From the NCBI RefSeq assembly GCF_001653235.2, contig NC_035790.1, forward strand, positions 7,564,001-7,628,000: a DNA stretch of 64,000 nt, given 5' to 3'. The notes under the pieces were generated by a model. That model had not been told where the DNA came from and did no database searches. It saw nothing but the letters and a program-made list of their open reading frames with translations. Made by a program: the position numbers and the translations under genes. The DNA is from Pochonia chlamydosporia 170 (taxonomy: Eukaryota; Ascomycota; Sordariomycetes; Hypocreales; Clavicipitaceae). This document shows, piece by piece, positions 36,904 to 49,500 of this stretch. The first letter of the stretch is position 1. Every line of letters begins with the position of its first letter.

Positions 36904-38750
36904 CGGCCAGCTGTGAGGGGACGCGAGTGGCTTGCGAGGACCCAGGCCCGGAACAGGGTTAGGCATGACATTTTGGTCGGCCGAGCCATGACCAAGTCTA
37001 CTCCTCGGGCGTTTTGGTTCAGTTGTATTTTTTGGCGGTGTACATTTTATTCTCGCTGGTGCTGCCAGCGAGGGGCCCGATGGGGTGAATTGGATTTTAC
37101 TTTTGTGGGAAATCATGGGAATCGGCGTTGGGAGCAAATACCACCTTGGTCGATGTTACACTCAAAACAGTTTCTTTTGTTTTCTTCGACTTCTACGATG
37201 TCTGCAATACCGGTTACGGATATCGTTTTGTGCTTTTCGACAACCAACTCCCCCTAACTATTGATCTACAGTGTGCTTTTCGTTGTTAGCCGCATACCAA
37301 CATTTCAACATTTTACGATTCATAGAGCTGGCGACGCCGGAGAGGGGACATGTTGAGTCGCTCATTGGCAGCGACACGCAGCTCTCTCCTGTCCCCAAAA
37401 TCGGCATGACCCATTTCCAAATGGGGTTCGCCACTCCCTGCAACATTTTTTCTATTATATGTTTTTGGATTACTTTTGGAGCGCGGAACCAACTGTCGCG
37501 ACACTCAAAAGTTCAACTTGTGGGCTAGTGGGATTGTGGGCTAGTGGAGTCGAACTGGTTGATGGATAGTTGGCGACCGCTGTATTTGTTTCGCACATCT
37601 AAAGAAGCATGGGCTTGTCTGACTTTAGTCCGCCCATGGCTTTTTGTATTCGGAAAGGGGAATATTTTTGTCGTCAAGTTATTCGCAACGCGACGATGCT
37701 ACAAATACGTTGAATGAATGAAGAGTGGGCAGAGCTTCACGGACTATTCGTTTCTTTCTTGGGGTTCAGTAGGAGGGCACTGTAATGCCGAAGGTTTGAG
37801 AAAGTTGACGCCAAGCGAGCGGCCGTCTGGTGAATCCCGGATAGGTAGTCTGCAAATTCAATAAACGATTCAACCAACGCAATGATGCTGTGGCTGTGTG
37901 AGGGCTGTTTGAGGGGGGGTGTCAATGGAAATTTGAGTGATGAAGAATAATCTCGGCTCAAGATGAAGGGCCACGGAGAGGACGGACACACGGCGTACCG
38001 AGGAAAGTCGGGGGGCGTCTACGGAGTGAACTTGGTCACCTTTTTTCGTCAATTATGATGTGTGCTTAAAGACTGTGCTTGTATAAAAAAAATCTGACAC
38101 TTGACAGGGGGAGCACGGAACAGGCATGACGAATGTTTGCTTTGGCTGGTTGGTTCGTTAAAAACGTGTCGTGTTGGTTCTGGTCACCGAAGTATGTTAC
38201 CGAAAGTCAAAATGTGCCCTGTGCAAGGGACGTGCAACGCAGGCTTGACCTGAGCAGCCCGGAGACTTTCGGGTCCGAAGATGAAGTCCGAATTTGTCGG
38301 CCGTGAGAGGACAATGGACTGTGGTCTGTGGTTGTTGGTCGTTGGTCTGTCGTCTGCTCCTGATGGTCTGTGAAGTGTGGTTGTGGCTGGAGAAAACAAT
38401 GGGGCTGCGCTGGTTGCCATGGTGAGATCACGTGTCGGGTGCAGGGGTTCGTGCAGGGAACAATGGGTGTAAGTCAACAAAGGAACGGGAATCAAGCACG
38501 GGGAAGTTGTGGCCAAACAAGTGAAGTGCCAGACATTTGTTGATTGCGCTGCTGCATTGACGCTTATGCTGAGATTTTGAGCGTTTTGCTTTTACTGTAT
38601 CTGCAAGACTACTTTGCTTGTACTTACAGCTGGCCAACGTTGAACTCGCAATTCGACGATACTGATACAAGCGCACTGGATATTTCCGTCATACTCGATT
38701 CGACATTCTACACAAACACTCATCCGCGAAGGATATACAAACGATCCATC
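36904..38750. other. Intergenic: veA 3' region and promoter of the next gene
   Basis: 1.85 kb with no credible ORF. Two adjacent copies of a GTGGGCTAGTGG-like unit lie near 37520-37547. A long frame-open leader precedes the next gene: an in-frame ATG at 38544 would add 69 residues, which I treat as leader. Confidence 0.5.
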
Positions 38751-39884
38751 ATGGGCCCTCCCAAAACAAGAGCCCAGCATTTCCTCGCCCAACGGGGCCG
38801 CTTCCACGAAGGATCCATGAACGACCGCGTGTCCGCCATACCGCCAGTCCAGTTCCTCGATCCCCATGAAAGAGAAGCCCTCGAAGGACGTGTCGATGCA
38901 GATTCATCCGCCTTTCATCCCGCCTACTTTCGACATGGAGACAAGCCTGCACCTCAACCACCGCAGCCACAGATTGCTCGCAAACCTCTCGCCAGGAACA
39001 TCCTCGGCCAGGTCTGGGAAGGCGTACGAGGAAGATTCCGGCGGCGCGACCCTGAAGGCAGAGAAAAGACGCGAGAAGAGAAACAAGCTCGTGCAAACAC
39101 CACGGGGGAGCAACCCTCCAGAGACGAAGTCTTTGCCAACTACCAACAACTCGTTGCGTCGGGCTTCTTCTCCTCGCACGCCATACAATCTACCCGGCAC
39201 GCACGACCATCTACGGCACATGCGCCCCCGTCTCATTATCCGCCTCAATGGCCGCTTGCACCAGCGGCGACGCCGAAGTCCCAGGCCAAGGACGCTTGTC
39301 AGGCGGTGTGCTCGCCCGTCAGCGCGGCATCGTCGCGGGGAACGAAGCGCGCAGCTGCGTCCCCCTCGCCTAGTCTTGATGATGATGCGGATGCGGATGA
39401 TGGGGAAGATGAGTCCACGCTTGCGCATCGGTTCCTGCCCAAGAGATTGCGCAAGTCTGCGTCGAGGGACATTTCGATTCCTACGTTGAGGAGCGTTACG
39501 TCTAGGAAGAATATGAGGGCTGCGGTGGCGGCTGCGCGAAGGAGCATATCCGTGGGACAGGGACCGGGACAGGAGCGAGAGCCGAATAAACTTACCAAGA
39601 GGGTGCCTTGGGTTCAGCAGCCTGGGGTTGGGGTGCCGGGCAGAGCGTCGTTGGATGTGGTGACGGGACGACAGGAGGATGCGTATGGGAGCGTGAGCCG
39701 TAGGATTCGAAGACCTAGTAGTGCTAGGAATTTGAGGTCTGCTGCGAGGGAAGTCGGGGAGGAGGCGTTGAAGGTTGTGCCGAGTGCGAATAGAGGGATT
39801 CCGAGGGTGCCTGATATTCCGGCCAAGTTTACGTATGGGGAGGACAGGGAGAATGGGGTGCCGTGGAGGGGGTTAAGGAGATGA
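38751..39884 (+). CDS. Uncharacterised basic, nuclear-looking protein
   Basis: Single exon, 377 residues from the ATG at 38751 (MGPPKTRAQHFLAQRG). I recognise no family. An N-terminal block (residues ~1-60, with IPPVQFLDPHEREALEG) looks ordered and probably conserved. It is followed by a Pro-rich linker, a helix-like ARNILGQVWEGVRGRFRRRD segment near 80-100 and a QPSRDEVFANYQQLVASGFF stretch. A disordered middle follows, with an acidic run (DDDADADDGEDE) between basic clusters (GTKRAAA, PKRLRKSASR). The C-terminus ends in a compact motif, RVPDIPAKFTYGEDRENGVPW, then RGLRR. Codon use looks coding throughout. The frame is open upstream to an ATG at 38544 (446 residues), but that extension is hydrophobic and unlike the rest. 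Possible chromatin or cell-cycle role is guesswork. Confidence 0.75.
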   Translation: MGPPKTRAQHFLAQRGRFHEGSMNDRVSAIPPVQFLDPHEREALEGRVDADSSAFHPAYFRHGDKPAPQPPQPQIARKPLARNILGQVWEGVRGRFRRRDPEGREKTREEKQARANTTGEQPSRDEVFANYQQLVASGFFSSHAIQSTRHARPSTAHAPPSHYPPQWPLAPAATPKSQAKDACQAVCSPVSAASSRGTKRAAASPSPSLDDDADADDGEDESTLAHRFLPKRLRKSASRDISIPTLRSVTSRKNMRAAVAAARRSISVGQGPGQEREPNKLTKRVPWVQQPGVGVPGRASLDVVTGRQEDAYGSVSRRIRRPSSARNLRSAAREVGEEALKVVPSANRGIPRVPDIPAKFTYGEDRENGVPWRGLRR

Positions 39885-42166
39885 TTGTGAATGTGTTTCT
39901 GGCCGGATTTTGATCTATGGACTGTTGGTAGGATAGGGATTTGGTATTGGGATATCAGGTATGGCTCGGATTTGTGCTGGAATGGGTAATGATCGGATGC
40001 TCTATGGATATGAGTTATGTAGTATGACTTATGGTTTCGTATATATGACGATGGTTGTATTTAGTCGATGGCATACTGCCTTGTCGGATATTGTACGTTG
40101 TGCTTTTAGGAGTCTGGACTTGCTTGCTGTGGTGGAATGTGAGACGGTGTTGTCAGTGTGACGCGAATTGAGCATTCCACTGACTTGAGCTGTATCTTAA
40201 TGTCAAGCTGTCTATATTGGTTACAACCGAAAAGAGAACCGGAGTACAAGGCGTTTGGTATTGGATGCACATAAAGGACATAATGGCTAGCATTTTATCA
40301 CGTTGACGAATTATGAGATGTGCCAGTTAATTCGGGTGACAACATGCCGCCATGAGCAGATGCAGTCCTCGACAGGTCCATCATTCTTCATCCACCTGAT
40401 CCCACCAACCTTGGAGAAGGTCTAGAGATGAGAGGTGTGTGTCGGAAGGAAATAAGCTCCAGGTGAGAAGTGAAAAGACAGGAGGAGGAGATGATAAAGA
40501 GAGGGAGACGATGAAGAGAGGAAGATGAAGACAGAAAGTAGGGAATACATCGCGGTCGGCGCTGAATGCTACATGTGTGCTCTGTACCATCTAACCGTAC
40601 TTGTTATGTATTGCGCGCTGTAAGACGTAGTTGGCAACTCTGCAATGCTTCACGATGTGTAGTCCTGGTCTTTGTGGTGGACAACTAGGTTTGGATCGTT
40701 GACTTTGGCTGCATGGTAATAGTGTAAGAACCTAAATGTGATGCTTTGCGAGAAAGAAAACATATTAACAGTCAGGTGCAAGATATCCATACTTATTCTA
40801 GAATCCTATACTTACTCTAAATACTTTGTTCTAGAGGCTGCTTACTCTAGATATTTATCTAAATGCTACTTATTCTAGACATCTATGCTTACTCTAGATA
40901 CGCATTCTAGAATCCTATACTTACACTAGGTAGCTATTCTGGAATCTCCTTATTCCAGACACCTATCCGCACTCTAAATACGCGTTCTAGACACCTCCTA
41001 TTCTAGACACCTATACTTACTCTAGGTGCTTATTCCAGACAGCTATTTCAGGCAATTTTACGCATTCTAGGACAGTCCATTCTAGATTCCTTTTCACACA
41101 CTAAATACTCATTCTAGAAGCTCTATTCCAGACGCCCTTACTCGTACTAAATACGGATTCCAGATACCCCTTCTATCCCGTAATCCCCCTAGTAGCATGT
41201 TCACGATACGCTCGCCCATTCCAATCTACAAAGTAGTGCAATCCCTCTAATTGAGTGAAGTGGCATATTATCCCCGGCCAGCCTGACGACACAAAAGACT
41301 CCACGGCATTTTCCAAACTTGCCCAACTCGCAGTAATTTCATCTCACTGCACGACAGTCCACGCCACTAACAGATCTATCCCAACCAAGCCATCTACATC
41401 GCGCGACCCCATTCACAACCACCATCTCGACTCAACTTGTTTCTAGGTGCAGAACAGCTAAGCGCCGAATTAAATGGACACTCTGCTGCAGTCACAGCGG
41501 CTCGTTTTGGAGTTAATGCAAGTACTAAAGTTAAGACAAGCAACAGGTACTCGGCCAGGCTCACTCTGTCTGTATACAATACAATTTCCTACCTACGAGG
41601 TACCTACCAACGATCCAGCTATACCTATACCGCAAACCACCATCTACCAGCACCTAATAAAATCCCATAATATACCCATTCCAATAAACCCCTATTTGTC
41701 CGTCGCCATCAACAGCGATTGATCCTTGAAGAAATAGAAAAACCCCGTATTAGAAGATAAATTAGATAACACCCAGCGTGTAGGCGATCCCGACATCCTA
41801 CGCGCCATTCCATACAATGCATGCCCGCAGCACAATCCATCACCCATCTCCCGCATCCCCAAGTTGAAAAGCCAAACAAATCCTCGAAATATTTTGTTGG
41901 TAGTCCGTTCGCATCGCCAACACGGCGGTCCTGTTCCACAAGAAATGCCTCATGCGTAGTAGCAAAAATGACGGCGCAAGAAATGTAGCGAAAATGAATG
42001 TCGATGTAAATGCCCTTTAGGTTTTACAAGGGATAAAAAGCAACACAAAACAACGCCAGCCCGTAAAGTCGTGTCGGTTAAAACGTCTCATTGCCCAAAG
42101 CTCATTGCTCAAAGCGCCTTGCCTCGAAGCTCCTTCTCTAGCACCAATGTACACCACCCACCATCA
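39885..42166. other. 3' intergenic region between convergent genes
   Basis: 2.3 kb between the 3' ends of the 38751-39884 gene and SPT23. It contains the TCTAGA minisatellite (40789-41175). No credible ORF otherwise; both 3' UTRs must lie at the edges. Confidence 0.5.
40789..41175. repeat. 16-bp / 32-bp TCTAGA minisatellite
   Basis: About 24 degenerate 16-bp units, arranged largely as 32-bp dimers. One half has the form TATACTTACTCTAGAT and the other ACGCATTCTAGAATCC or TCCTATTCTAGACACC. Most units carry a TCTAGA palindrome or a one-base variant (TCCAGA, TCTAGG, TCTAAA, TCTGGA). Copies drift mainly by transitions. The array is AT-rich relative to its surroundings and is not seen elsewhere in the window. 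Confidence 0.9.
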
Positions 42167-45100
42167 TCATCCGTGTCCTACTTCCACAACGCGTTGCGGC
42201 GCCGTATTCATCAGCCGAGATGCTCGGTTGTGCCCAGCCTGCACCAGGGCCCGAACAGAAGTCCAGAGGAATGGGAAAAGCGAGGGAAAGTAGCTGTACA
42301 GCATAGCGCACACCATGACCAGGAGAAGAGGAATCTATCACTCACAATGTTAGCGAAATTTTTATGAAATGATAGGAGTCCGAGATGGTTGAGCGCCATT
42401 CTTACCCAAATGAAGAAGAGGTTTCGGTCGCTGCGAAGACTCTTCAACTTGACCTCGCGCGCTCGAAGGAACTGCTCCTGTTGCTCCTTGGTAATGGCAT
42501 TCTTGCGTCCAATCTTGAGAATCTCAGGCGCGTCGTCTTTGGCACGAACCGTGGCCGCCGTGGTCGTCACCGTCGTCATCGATGTCGCTTCGTCATACAA
42601 GGTAGCACACTTGATATCAGCTTCGGCGTCCGCGGCAGCTCGAATGGCGGACTCCTGCTTGATGTCCATATCCTTATGCGGGAAGATGTCTTCATACGCA
42701 GGAGGAGGCGCTGTGCCAGTGTAGTTCATGTATGAGCTGATATCCCACCATCGACCGTCCATTTTGCCTTGGTTCTCGCCACCTGCTCCGGCTGATCCCG
42801 GGCGTGGGCCAGACATGCCAGGCATGAGCTGCTGGACACGCTGGAGATATGCCTGGTAATCGGGAAGCATTGCCATTCCGGGCAGCGCAGGCATCTGAGG
42901 GAAGTGGGCGAGGTTCTGCAGATGCAACGTCATGGACTGTTGGAACTGCTGTAGCTGCTGTTGGACCTGGTCCTTCAAGGCAGCGGCAAGAGCAGTGGTG
43001 GGAGAAGCCATTCCGCTTTCGGGTCGACTTGGTTCTTCGCTGTCCTCGGTGGATTCTTCATCCTGTCTGATAGAGCTGGCGCGTCTCATCGTAAGGTAGA
43101 GGTCCTCGTCGGGATCCTCGTCTTCAAAATCGCCAGACGTGTACTCGGGGCTTTCTTCACTCGAGTCGAAAGGGAGCGGCTCATCGTGAGTGTGTGCCCT
43201 CGTCATGGGCTCCCACAGAGACCGCAGCGATGTTGCACTGCTGGTTCGGCTGTGGAGAGAGCCACCACTTCGAGATCGCACGTGTCGCTCAGAGTGGCGG
43301 ATCGCGCGCAAGACAGCTCGTGACTGGGCAACGTCCGCCGGTGTCAGACTAGACAAGCTTCGAATCGTCGGGTCAGCCCCAACAAGCATCAGCCGTCTGA
43401 CAATCTCGGGGTGGTTGTGGATCGCGGCCATGTGCAGAGGTGTAAAGCCTCCCTTGTCACGAGCATCGGGGTTGGCTCCACGAGCAAGAAGAGCAGCGAC
43501 GAATCGGTGATATCCGAGTGAGCAGGCCAGATGAAGCATAGTATGACCTGTAGATCTTTTAAGGTCGAGACGAGTCTTGTGCGTACTGTCATCAAGGTCA
43601 ATGAGATCCAAGCACTTGAGAAGCTGCGACTCGAGGTGTTCGTGAGAGTTGGCAGCATGGTTGAACATTGGACCTCCAGCCGATGACGACGATCCGCCGC
43701 CGCTTGCCCAAGTGGAGTTGCCGTCGTTGAGAATTCGGCGGGCGAGATCGCTCACATCCACCATCTGGCCAGACATCTTGTGACCCAGAACAGAGAGGGC
43801 CGTCCGGATAAGCTTATCCTCGTTGTCGTCAATATACTTGAAGGTAGGCGGCTGCTTGCCTAGGGAGAAGTTTTGGGCGCCAGGCACGCCTTGATGCTTG
43901 AAAGTGACCGCTACAGTGCCTGCAACGGGTGAAGGGGGAAGCAGGCAAACAAGAGACGAGTCGCCCCAGTATGTTGTGGTTGTCGCCTTTTGATCGCCAA
44001 AGAAGACCTCGAGACCCTGGAAGAACGCAGCACCCAAGACCGTAACCTCAATACCTCCAATTTTCGGCCCCTCGTTTGGAATAATCTTGTGGATGGTGGG
44101 AGGCGCTCGAGGTTGATTGACGCCCAGAGGCAGAGAATACAGGTTAGCCGCTAAACTTTGTGTGAACTGATTTTGCATGCCGTTGGCAACACTGTTCCTC
44201 AGGCCATTCGGACTGGGGGCTCGGCTCGGGTGACTCGATGTGGGTGCAGAATACAGCTGAGCCATTGCCAGGTTGTCCATGCTAGCAGATCGGTTTGAGA
44301 AGAATGGCACCTGGTCGCTGCTGCCGGGGGTTGGGGGCCCATTGGCAAACGGAGCTTGGCCATTGAGAGCTCCAAAGACTTGCTCAGGTTGCTGGAATGG
44401 ACTGGGGTTGGGAGAGAAAGGAGACGTGGCCGTGGAGAGCTGCGCTGACGCCGTTTGAGAGCCAGGCGGCGGCGAAGTGTCCAGTCTCGTCATTGTCAGG
44501 CCGTTGGGTACTCTGGAGCTGCTGGATTTTCTCTTCTTGGCCGGGCCGCCTTGATTGGGTGACGAGGGTCGAGAGAGAGTCCGTCCAGTCACTGTCGACG
44601 TGCTCATTGTGGGAGTCGTCTTTCCCGAGGTGACAGATCCAGAATACGGCGAATGGCCACCTCGCTGGACACTGTTGTCGCCATTGTTCTGGGGAAGTTG
44701 GAACGCCCCATTTGGACCACTGGGTGCTGGCACGATGTGGTTATTCTCCATCGGCTGGGGCTGAGGCATATGAACCGGAATGGTGTGCGACGTGACCGCT
44801 TCTGACACTTGTGGATTCGAGACTTGAGCCATTGGGTGAGTCTTGTGGTCATCCGTAATCATGATTGGATTGGACATGGCCTGTGCAATGACCCGATCCT
44901 GAAAGTCCTTGATGGTGAAGATGACATTGAACCCCATCTTCTCGTTGTGATGCCTGCAGTAGCAAGCAATTCGCATGGGGGCGTCGATTTGCATAGCGCG
45001 AGTTACCACCGGGTCAGGACGTCCGTTGGCATCCAAGACGCCGCTGAGGGGTTGCCACTCCTTCACTTCCTGTGTATTGAAGACAATGACACGTCGTTCC

Positions 45101-46556
45101 TCGTCCTGACTCCAGATCTTCTCTTCCTCTGGTTTCTTGATCTTCTTTCGTGCAGCTCGCTTCCGTTCTCTTGTGATGCAACCAGCGCAGATTCGGACGT
45201 CGCCTCCATTCTGTGGGGCGTTCTCCTCATCATCAAGGTCAGGAAGGTATCCTTGTGGTACGACGGCAGCTCTCTCCAACGCTCTCTTCTTCAAGTCGCC
45301 CTGTTCCATAGCACTCGTGCAGACCAGGCCGACATGAAGTTCGAGCGTATCTGGAGATCGCTCAGGCGTAGGCCGTGCGAGGAGCTTTGGCTTAGAGATG
45401 GTGTGACCGGGCAAGTGCAACTTCGTTACGCCTGGTGGTAACGGTGACAGTGTCATCTTGATAGGGATTTGTGTCTCGACCCGCGACTTGAGCGGGGTGG
45501 GCAGGATTCTCAATTCGTAGCCGCCAGTAAAGTTGTAGACTGGGGCACTGTTGTAAAGTGGTATGTGTTGAGGAAGAGGCATCTGCTGGGGTATCTGATT
45601 GCCAAACTGTGTGGGAGTGGGCAAGGCATCCGGTGCTGTGGCAGCCGCAATGTCTACCCTGTTCGGCCAGATGGTGTTTCCATTGACGTGGTTGCTGAGG
45701 GGCGAAGGAGAGTTGAAAAAGTTTGCCGCCGGAGATGAGTTGTGGCTGGTCACCATGGCAGACATGGGCGAAACCTCTCGTGAACCAGACGTTTTGACAC
45801 CGTTGGACGACGTTGAATATTGCTACCAAGAGTCAGAAAATCGAAGGACACTTCAAATATTGGCTCCCCGAAAAGGAGAACCACCGCACTGCTTACCGAG
45901 CTTTGTTTCTTATGAGTGGCCGTCTTGGCCTTCTTGCTATTGTTTTGACTGGTCGCCTTGTGCGGGCTATTGGTCTTGATGGTGGGCATGCCTGGCGATG
46001 CTATGGCGGTTCGGCCGGCAGCTTGTGCCTCGGGGCTGCTTGACGCACTTTCAAAGTCAAAGGACCGATCCATAAAGCTGTCGTCGTGTTCGCCAAATGC
46101 GTACAGCCCTTCCATGTTGGAAGAATCAGCCTCACGGCCGAATGTAAATGTATTCTCATCGTCGTCGAAAGTGGTAAAATTGGCCGCACCCCAGTCCATC
46201 TTCATATCGGTTCCGTCGTCCATGCTGGTGTCGCCAGTCGCCACAGGCGTCTTGGACGAATCGGAGCTACCAGTCCTTTTCGAGGACGAGGCCGACTCGG
46301 AAGATGAGTCGTGGTAGGAGCCGTTTGGCGAATCAGGGAATGGTCCAGTGGTGGCCAATTCCTGAGGGTTTAAGAAAGATTTCTGGTCGTTGGAGCCTAT
46401 GGCATCCAGACTCTGTAATGTATCGGGGCTGTTTGAAAAGTCGAAGAGGTTGGAAGCCGCAAATTCATCGTCGGAGAATTCGTGAAAATCGCCGCTGGGC
46501 ATTCCTGTTCCCGCTATTAAAGGGCCTCCAGCGACGCTGCCTCCTGCGGATGTCAT
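42167..46556 (-). CDS. SPT23: SPT23/MGA2-type ER-anchored transcription activator (IPT, ankyrin, TM)
   Basis: Membrane-bound regulator of fatty-acid desaturase (OLE1) and hypoxia genes. In yeast a p120 precursor is ubiquitinated by Rsp5 and clipped by the proteasome to free a p90 nuclear form. Three exons: 46556-45897, 45822-42406 and 42334-42167; 1414 residues. Order: an acidic/Ser-rich N-terminus; a conserved region with a Cys-containing basic patch (RICAGCITRERKRAARKK); a disordered Ser/Pro stretch; an IPT/TIG fold at about 790-875 (PPTIHKIIPNEGPKIGG..); two ankyrin repeats at about 970-1050 (GHTMLHLACSLGY, GGFTPLHMAAIHNHPEIV); an acidic segment; a Gln/Met region. A single C-terminal membrane helix spans the last junction (FFIW/IPLLLVMVCAMLY), so the third exon is essential. 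All junctions are in phase 0. The ATG at 46556 is the first in frame. Confidence 0.94.
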
Positions 46557-49500
46557 GACCAGCAGGCCAGGCTATGCGCGATCCCCCTCACGCGCGGTCG
46601 GGAGTCGGTCGGTTCAGGCCCAGTCGCCTCGGTGGACGGTAGGTTCCAACAGCGAACAAATGCGTGCGTACGGAGTAGTGGAGAGGAATTTAAGAGAGAG
46701 GTGGGAAGAGGCTGAACAATACAAGAGTTCCAGCCGCGGCGTAGTATTTAGACTCGGGCAAGTGTCAGATAGGTGCTGTGTTAAATTGGCAGTGGTCGAT
46801 CTGAGTGTCAGGGTCTCGTTGTAGAGGCACTAATTCGACATCGGGGCAAAGGCAAAAAAGCAACCAGGTCGACCCCAAAACATACGACACAGAATTCGTG
46901 TATCGCTGCCCACTCAAAGTAACAAAAAATATAGCAGCGATAAGTAAAGGTCGAACAGAATCCGTCGTATTTGGTGGCCGTGGACGTGACCAGTGGCCAA
47001 ATCAATCGAGCAACAGTGCAGGAAAAAACGGTCAATCGACGCCACGCACTCAACGATTTCTGGGGACTGGAGGCCGTGGTCGAGTAGTGTCTGGTCACTG
47101 CGTTCGCGGCAGCGAAAAGGGGCGTCTTGTCGAGCAACAGACGCAACCAAAAGGAAAGCAGCAGAAAGCTATGTCGGAGAAGCAGAGAATCGACGAAGGA
47201 AAGGGCTCTGCAAGTCGACCGGACAAGACAGAGAAGAGTTGAGGGAGTGGACGACTATGGCAGACCTGAATGGCGACGGGGAAGAAGGCTCCAAGAAGAA
47301 GTGGAGGTTTTGATGAATGTCAAGCGGACCTGACTGGCAGTGCCGACAGGCTGACTGTGTGACTGGACGAGTGGACGACTGGACGACTGGAGAGACCAGA
47401 GCAGACTGGAGGGTTGAAGAGGGACATGGAGGGTCAACTGGGCGTCAAGTTAATAGGCGGTGGGTGGGCAGTGGGCACTCAGTCAACGCAGGCAGGTACA
47501 TAGCCTCCGTACTTGAGTACATGGAGCGGACTCAAGCGAGTGTGGACAAGCCTCAGACTTGTGGACAAGGATGTGGGATGTGGTGGACATTGGCATTGGG
47601 CTGGGCTGTTGTGGACAAACAACTGGACCTTGGACCAAAGACCTTGCTTGAGAACACGACGAAACTGGACTTTGCCGAAAGACGACAAGTCTCTGGTCCT
47701 GAGCCTGGAACAGCGACGAGAGAAGAGTAACCAGACTTTACTTAATCGGAAGCGATGCGACCTGGGCACAATTTGACAATGAACAAATGAATAATGAATG
47801 AATGGGTCTCTCTGCCCAGCCCCAGACGGTTCACTCACAGACAGACCAGCCTTCGAGCACTCACACACCCGTTTTTCTCCTGCGCATCCATCTATCTGCA
47901 GGTTTCGTCGACACTCGACCGGGGATTTGGCGTGGCGGCGCATCGCCAGAAGCATGTGGGTCCGAGGGTAAGGGGATACTTGGCCGGCCCATTGATAGCC
48001 ATTGAAGACACTTTGACATGGACACAAACCGACAAGGGTCCGTTGTCGGCAGAGGACTGTGTGCAGCAAGACAATCCAATATTATTTGCACTGTAATTAC
48101 CCACTCTAACTCTGAGAAACCATACAGTGCCCTACCTCCTCCAGCCTCCAGTCGTCAGGTGTGGATGGAGCCACACACAGCCAATAAAGACACACTTGGT
48201 GATAATGACACTACAATGGCTTGTCAAGCCCCTCCAGGTCTCTCCCTAACAGAGGCAAGAGCCACGCGTGGCTGCCATGGAAGTCTCCAGGTCCCATCTC
48301 AGGACAATACGGAGCACTTGACTCCAGAGGCCGACGACAATTTGATCACCAGGCAGCCAACTCCAGCGATGTCACTTGACCCCAGCCGCCTATCCGCTCC
48401 GCCCTCTCAGCACCTCGCCTTGGCACCAGCGCCTAGCCTCAGTGACGCACTCACTAAAAACCACTCCAGCCCTGCCCGTACCAGGCACAAACACAACGTA
48501 CGCACCAAACTTGACTCTAATCAATCCGGCCAACGATTTTGTTGATTGATTATCTGTCCACTTCCCCAAAACCCCCAACATAACCAAACCCAGGAAACAA
48601 CAAAATCCCATCATCGTCGTCATCCCCGGACCAGACGGCACTACAAAAACCAATCCCTCCCTTCCACCCTTCAGCCTTGATATTGTCATCACCTCCGACC
48701 AAAAACATCGGCCAGCTTCCATGCCCGTGCCGTTTCTGCATACGCCATCGCAGGGACCATTACTAGTTCCTGCTCACAAAATTTCTAGCAGACCGGTCAG
48801 TGCCACATTCTGGCCATGGCGTCTTCCAAGACCCTTCGCACTCCATGTAAAAAAGAAGAAAAAAGCAAAACCCACAATCCGATTAGGATCCGTAATTTAC
48901 TGTGAAGGTGAAGTGACGGTCTGATGACGCTCCAAAACGGCCAAACTCGCCCCTTGAATACCAAACGTTTAATGATTACGGACTCTGGTGCAGAAGAATG
49001 CGACTTTGGCCGCAGGCAACTGCTCATGCGGAACATTATCATCCAGGATCAGCAAAGTATTCTGTTGCATTTTCAAAAAAGCTTTCTTGAAGCGTCACTG
49101 AAGCGTCAATTGATAAGAGCTAATTTCGGAACACGCACTCGCCCTTCCGCACATCCTGTATGCACACACGCACGCACATGTGCATCTATCTCTGCACAAT
49201 CTCGAACGCCTCCTTGACATTCTATGCATCCATTTCATCCATCCATCCATACTCTGTATCTGTAGTTGCTGCATTCCCTACATTCAGATCCCACGGAACG
49301 GGCCGGGCTGAACAATCTTCCTGGTCCCTCGCCAATTGGACTTTATACCTCTCCCTCCATCCCTTATGCAGAGACATGAGTCAATTCCTTCCACAGTAGC
49401 TGCGAACTATCAATCTGTAGCTTCACAACCCCCATTCAGCCATCTACTGTTGAACAAACCACAGGAAAAAAGATGCAGCACACACAAAAGACCACAAAAG

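Noticed and set aside
38544..38750. N-terminal extension of the 38751-39884 protein from the upstream ATG
   Set aside because: The extra 69 residues are hydrophobic and unlike the rest; the ATG at 38751 starts the constrained block.
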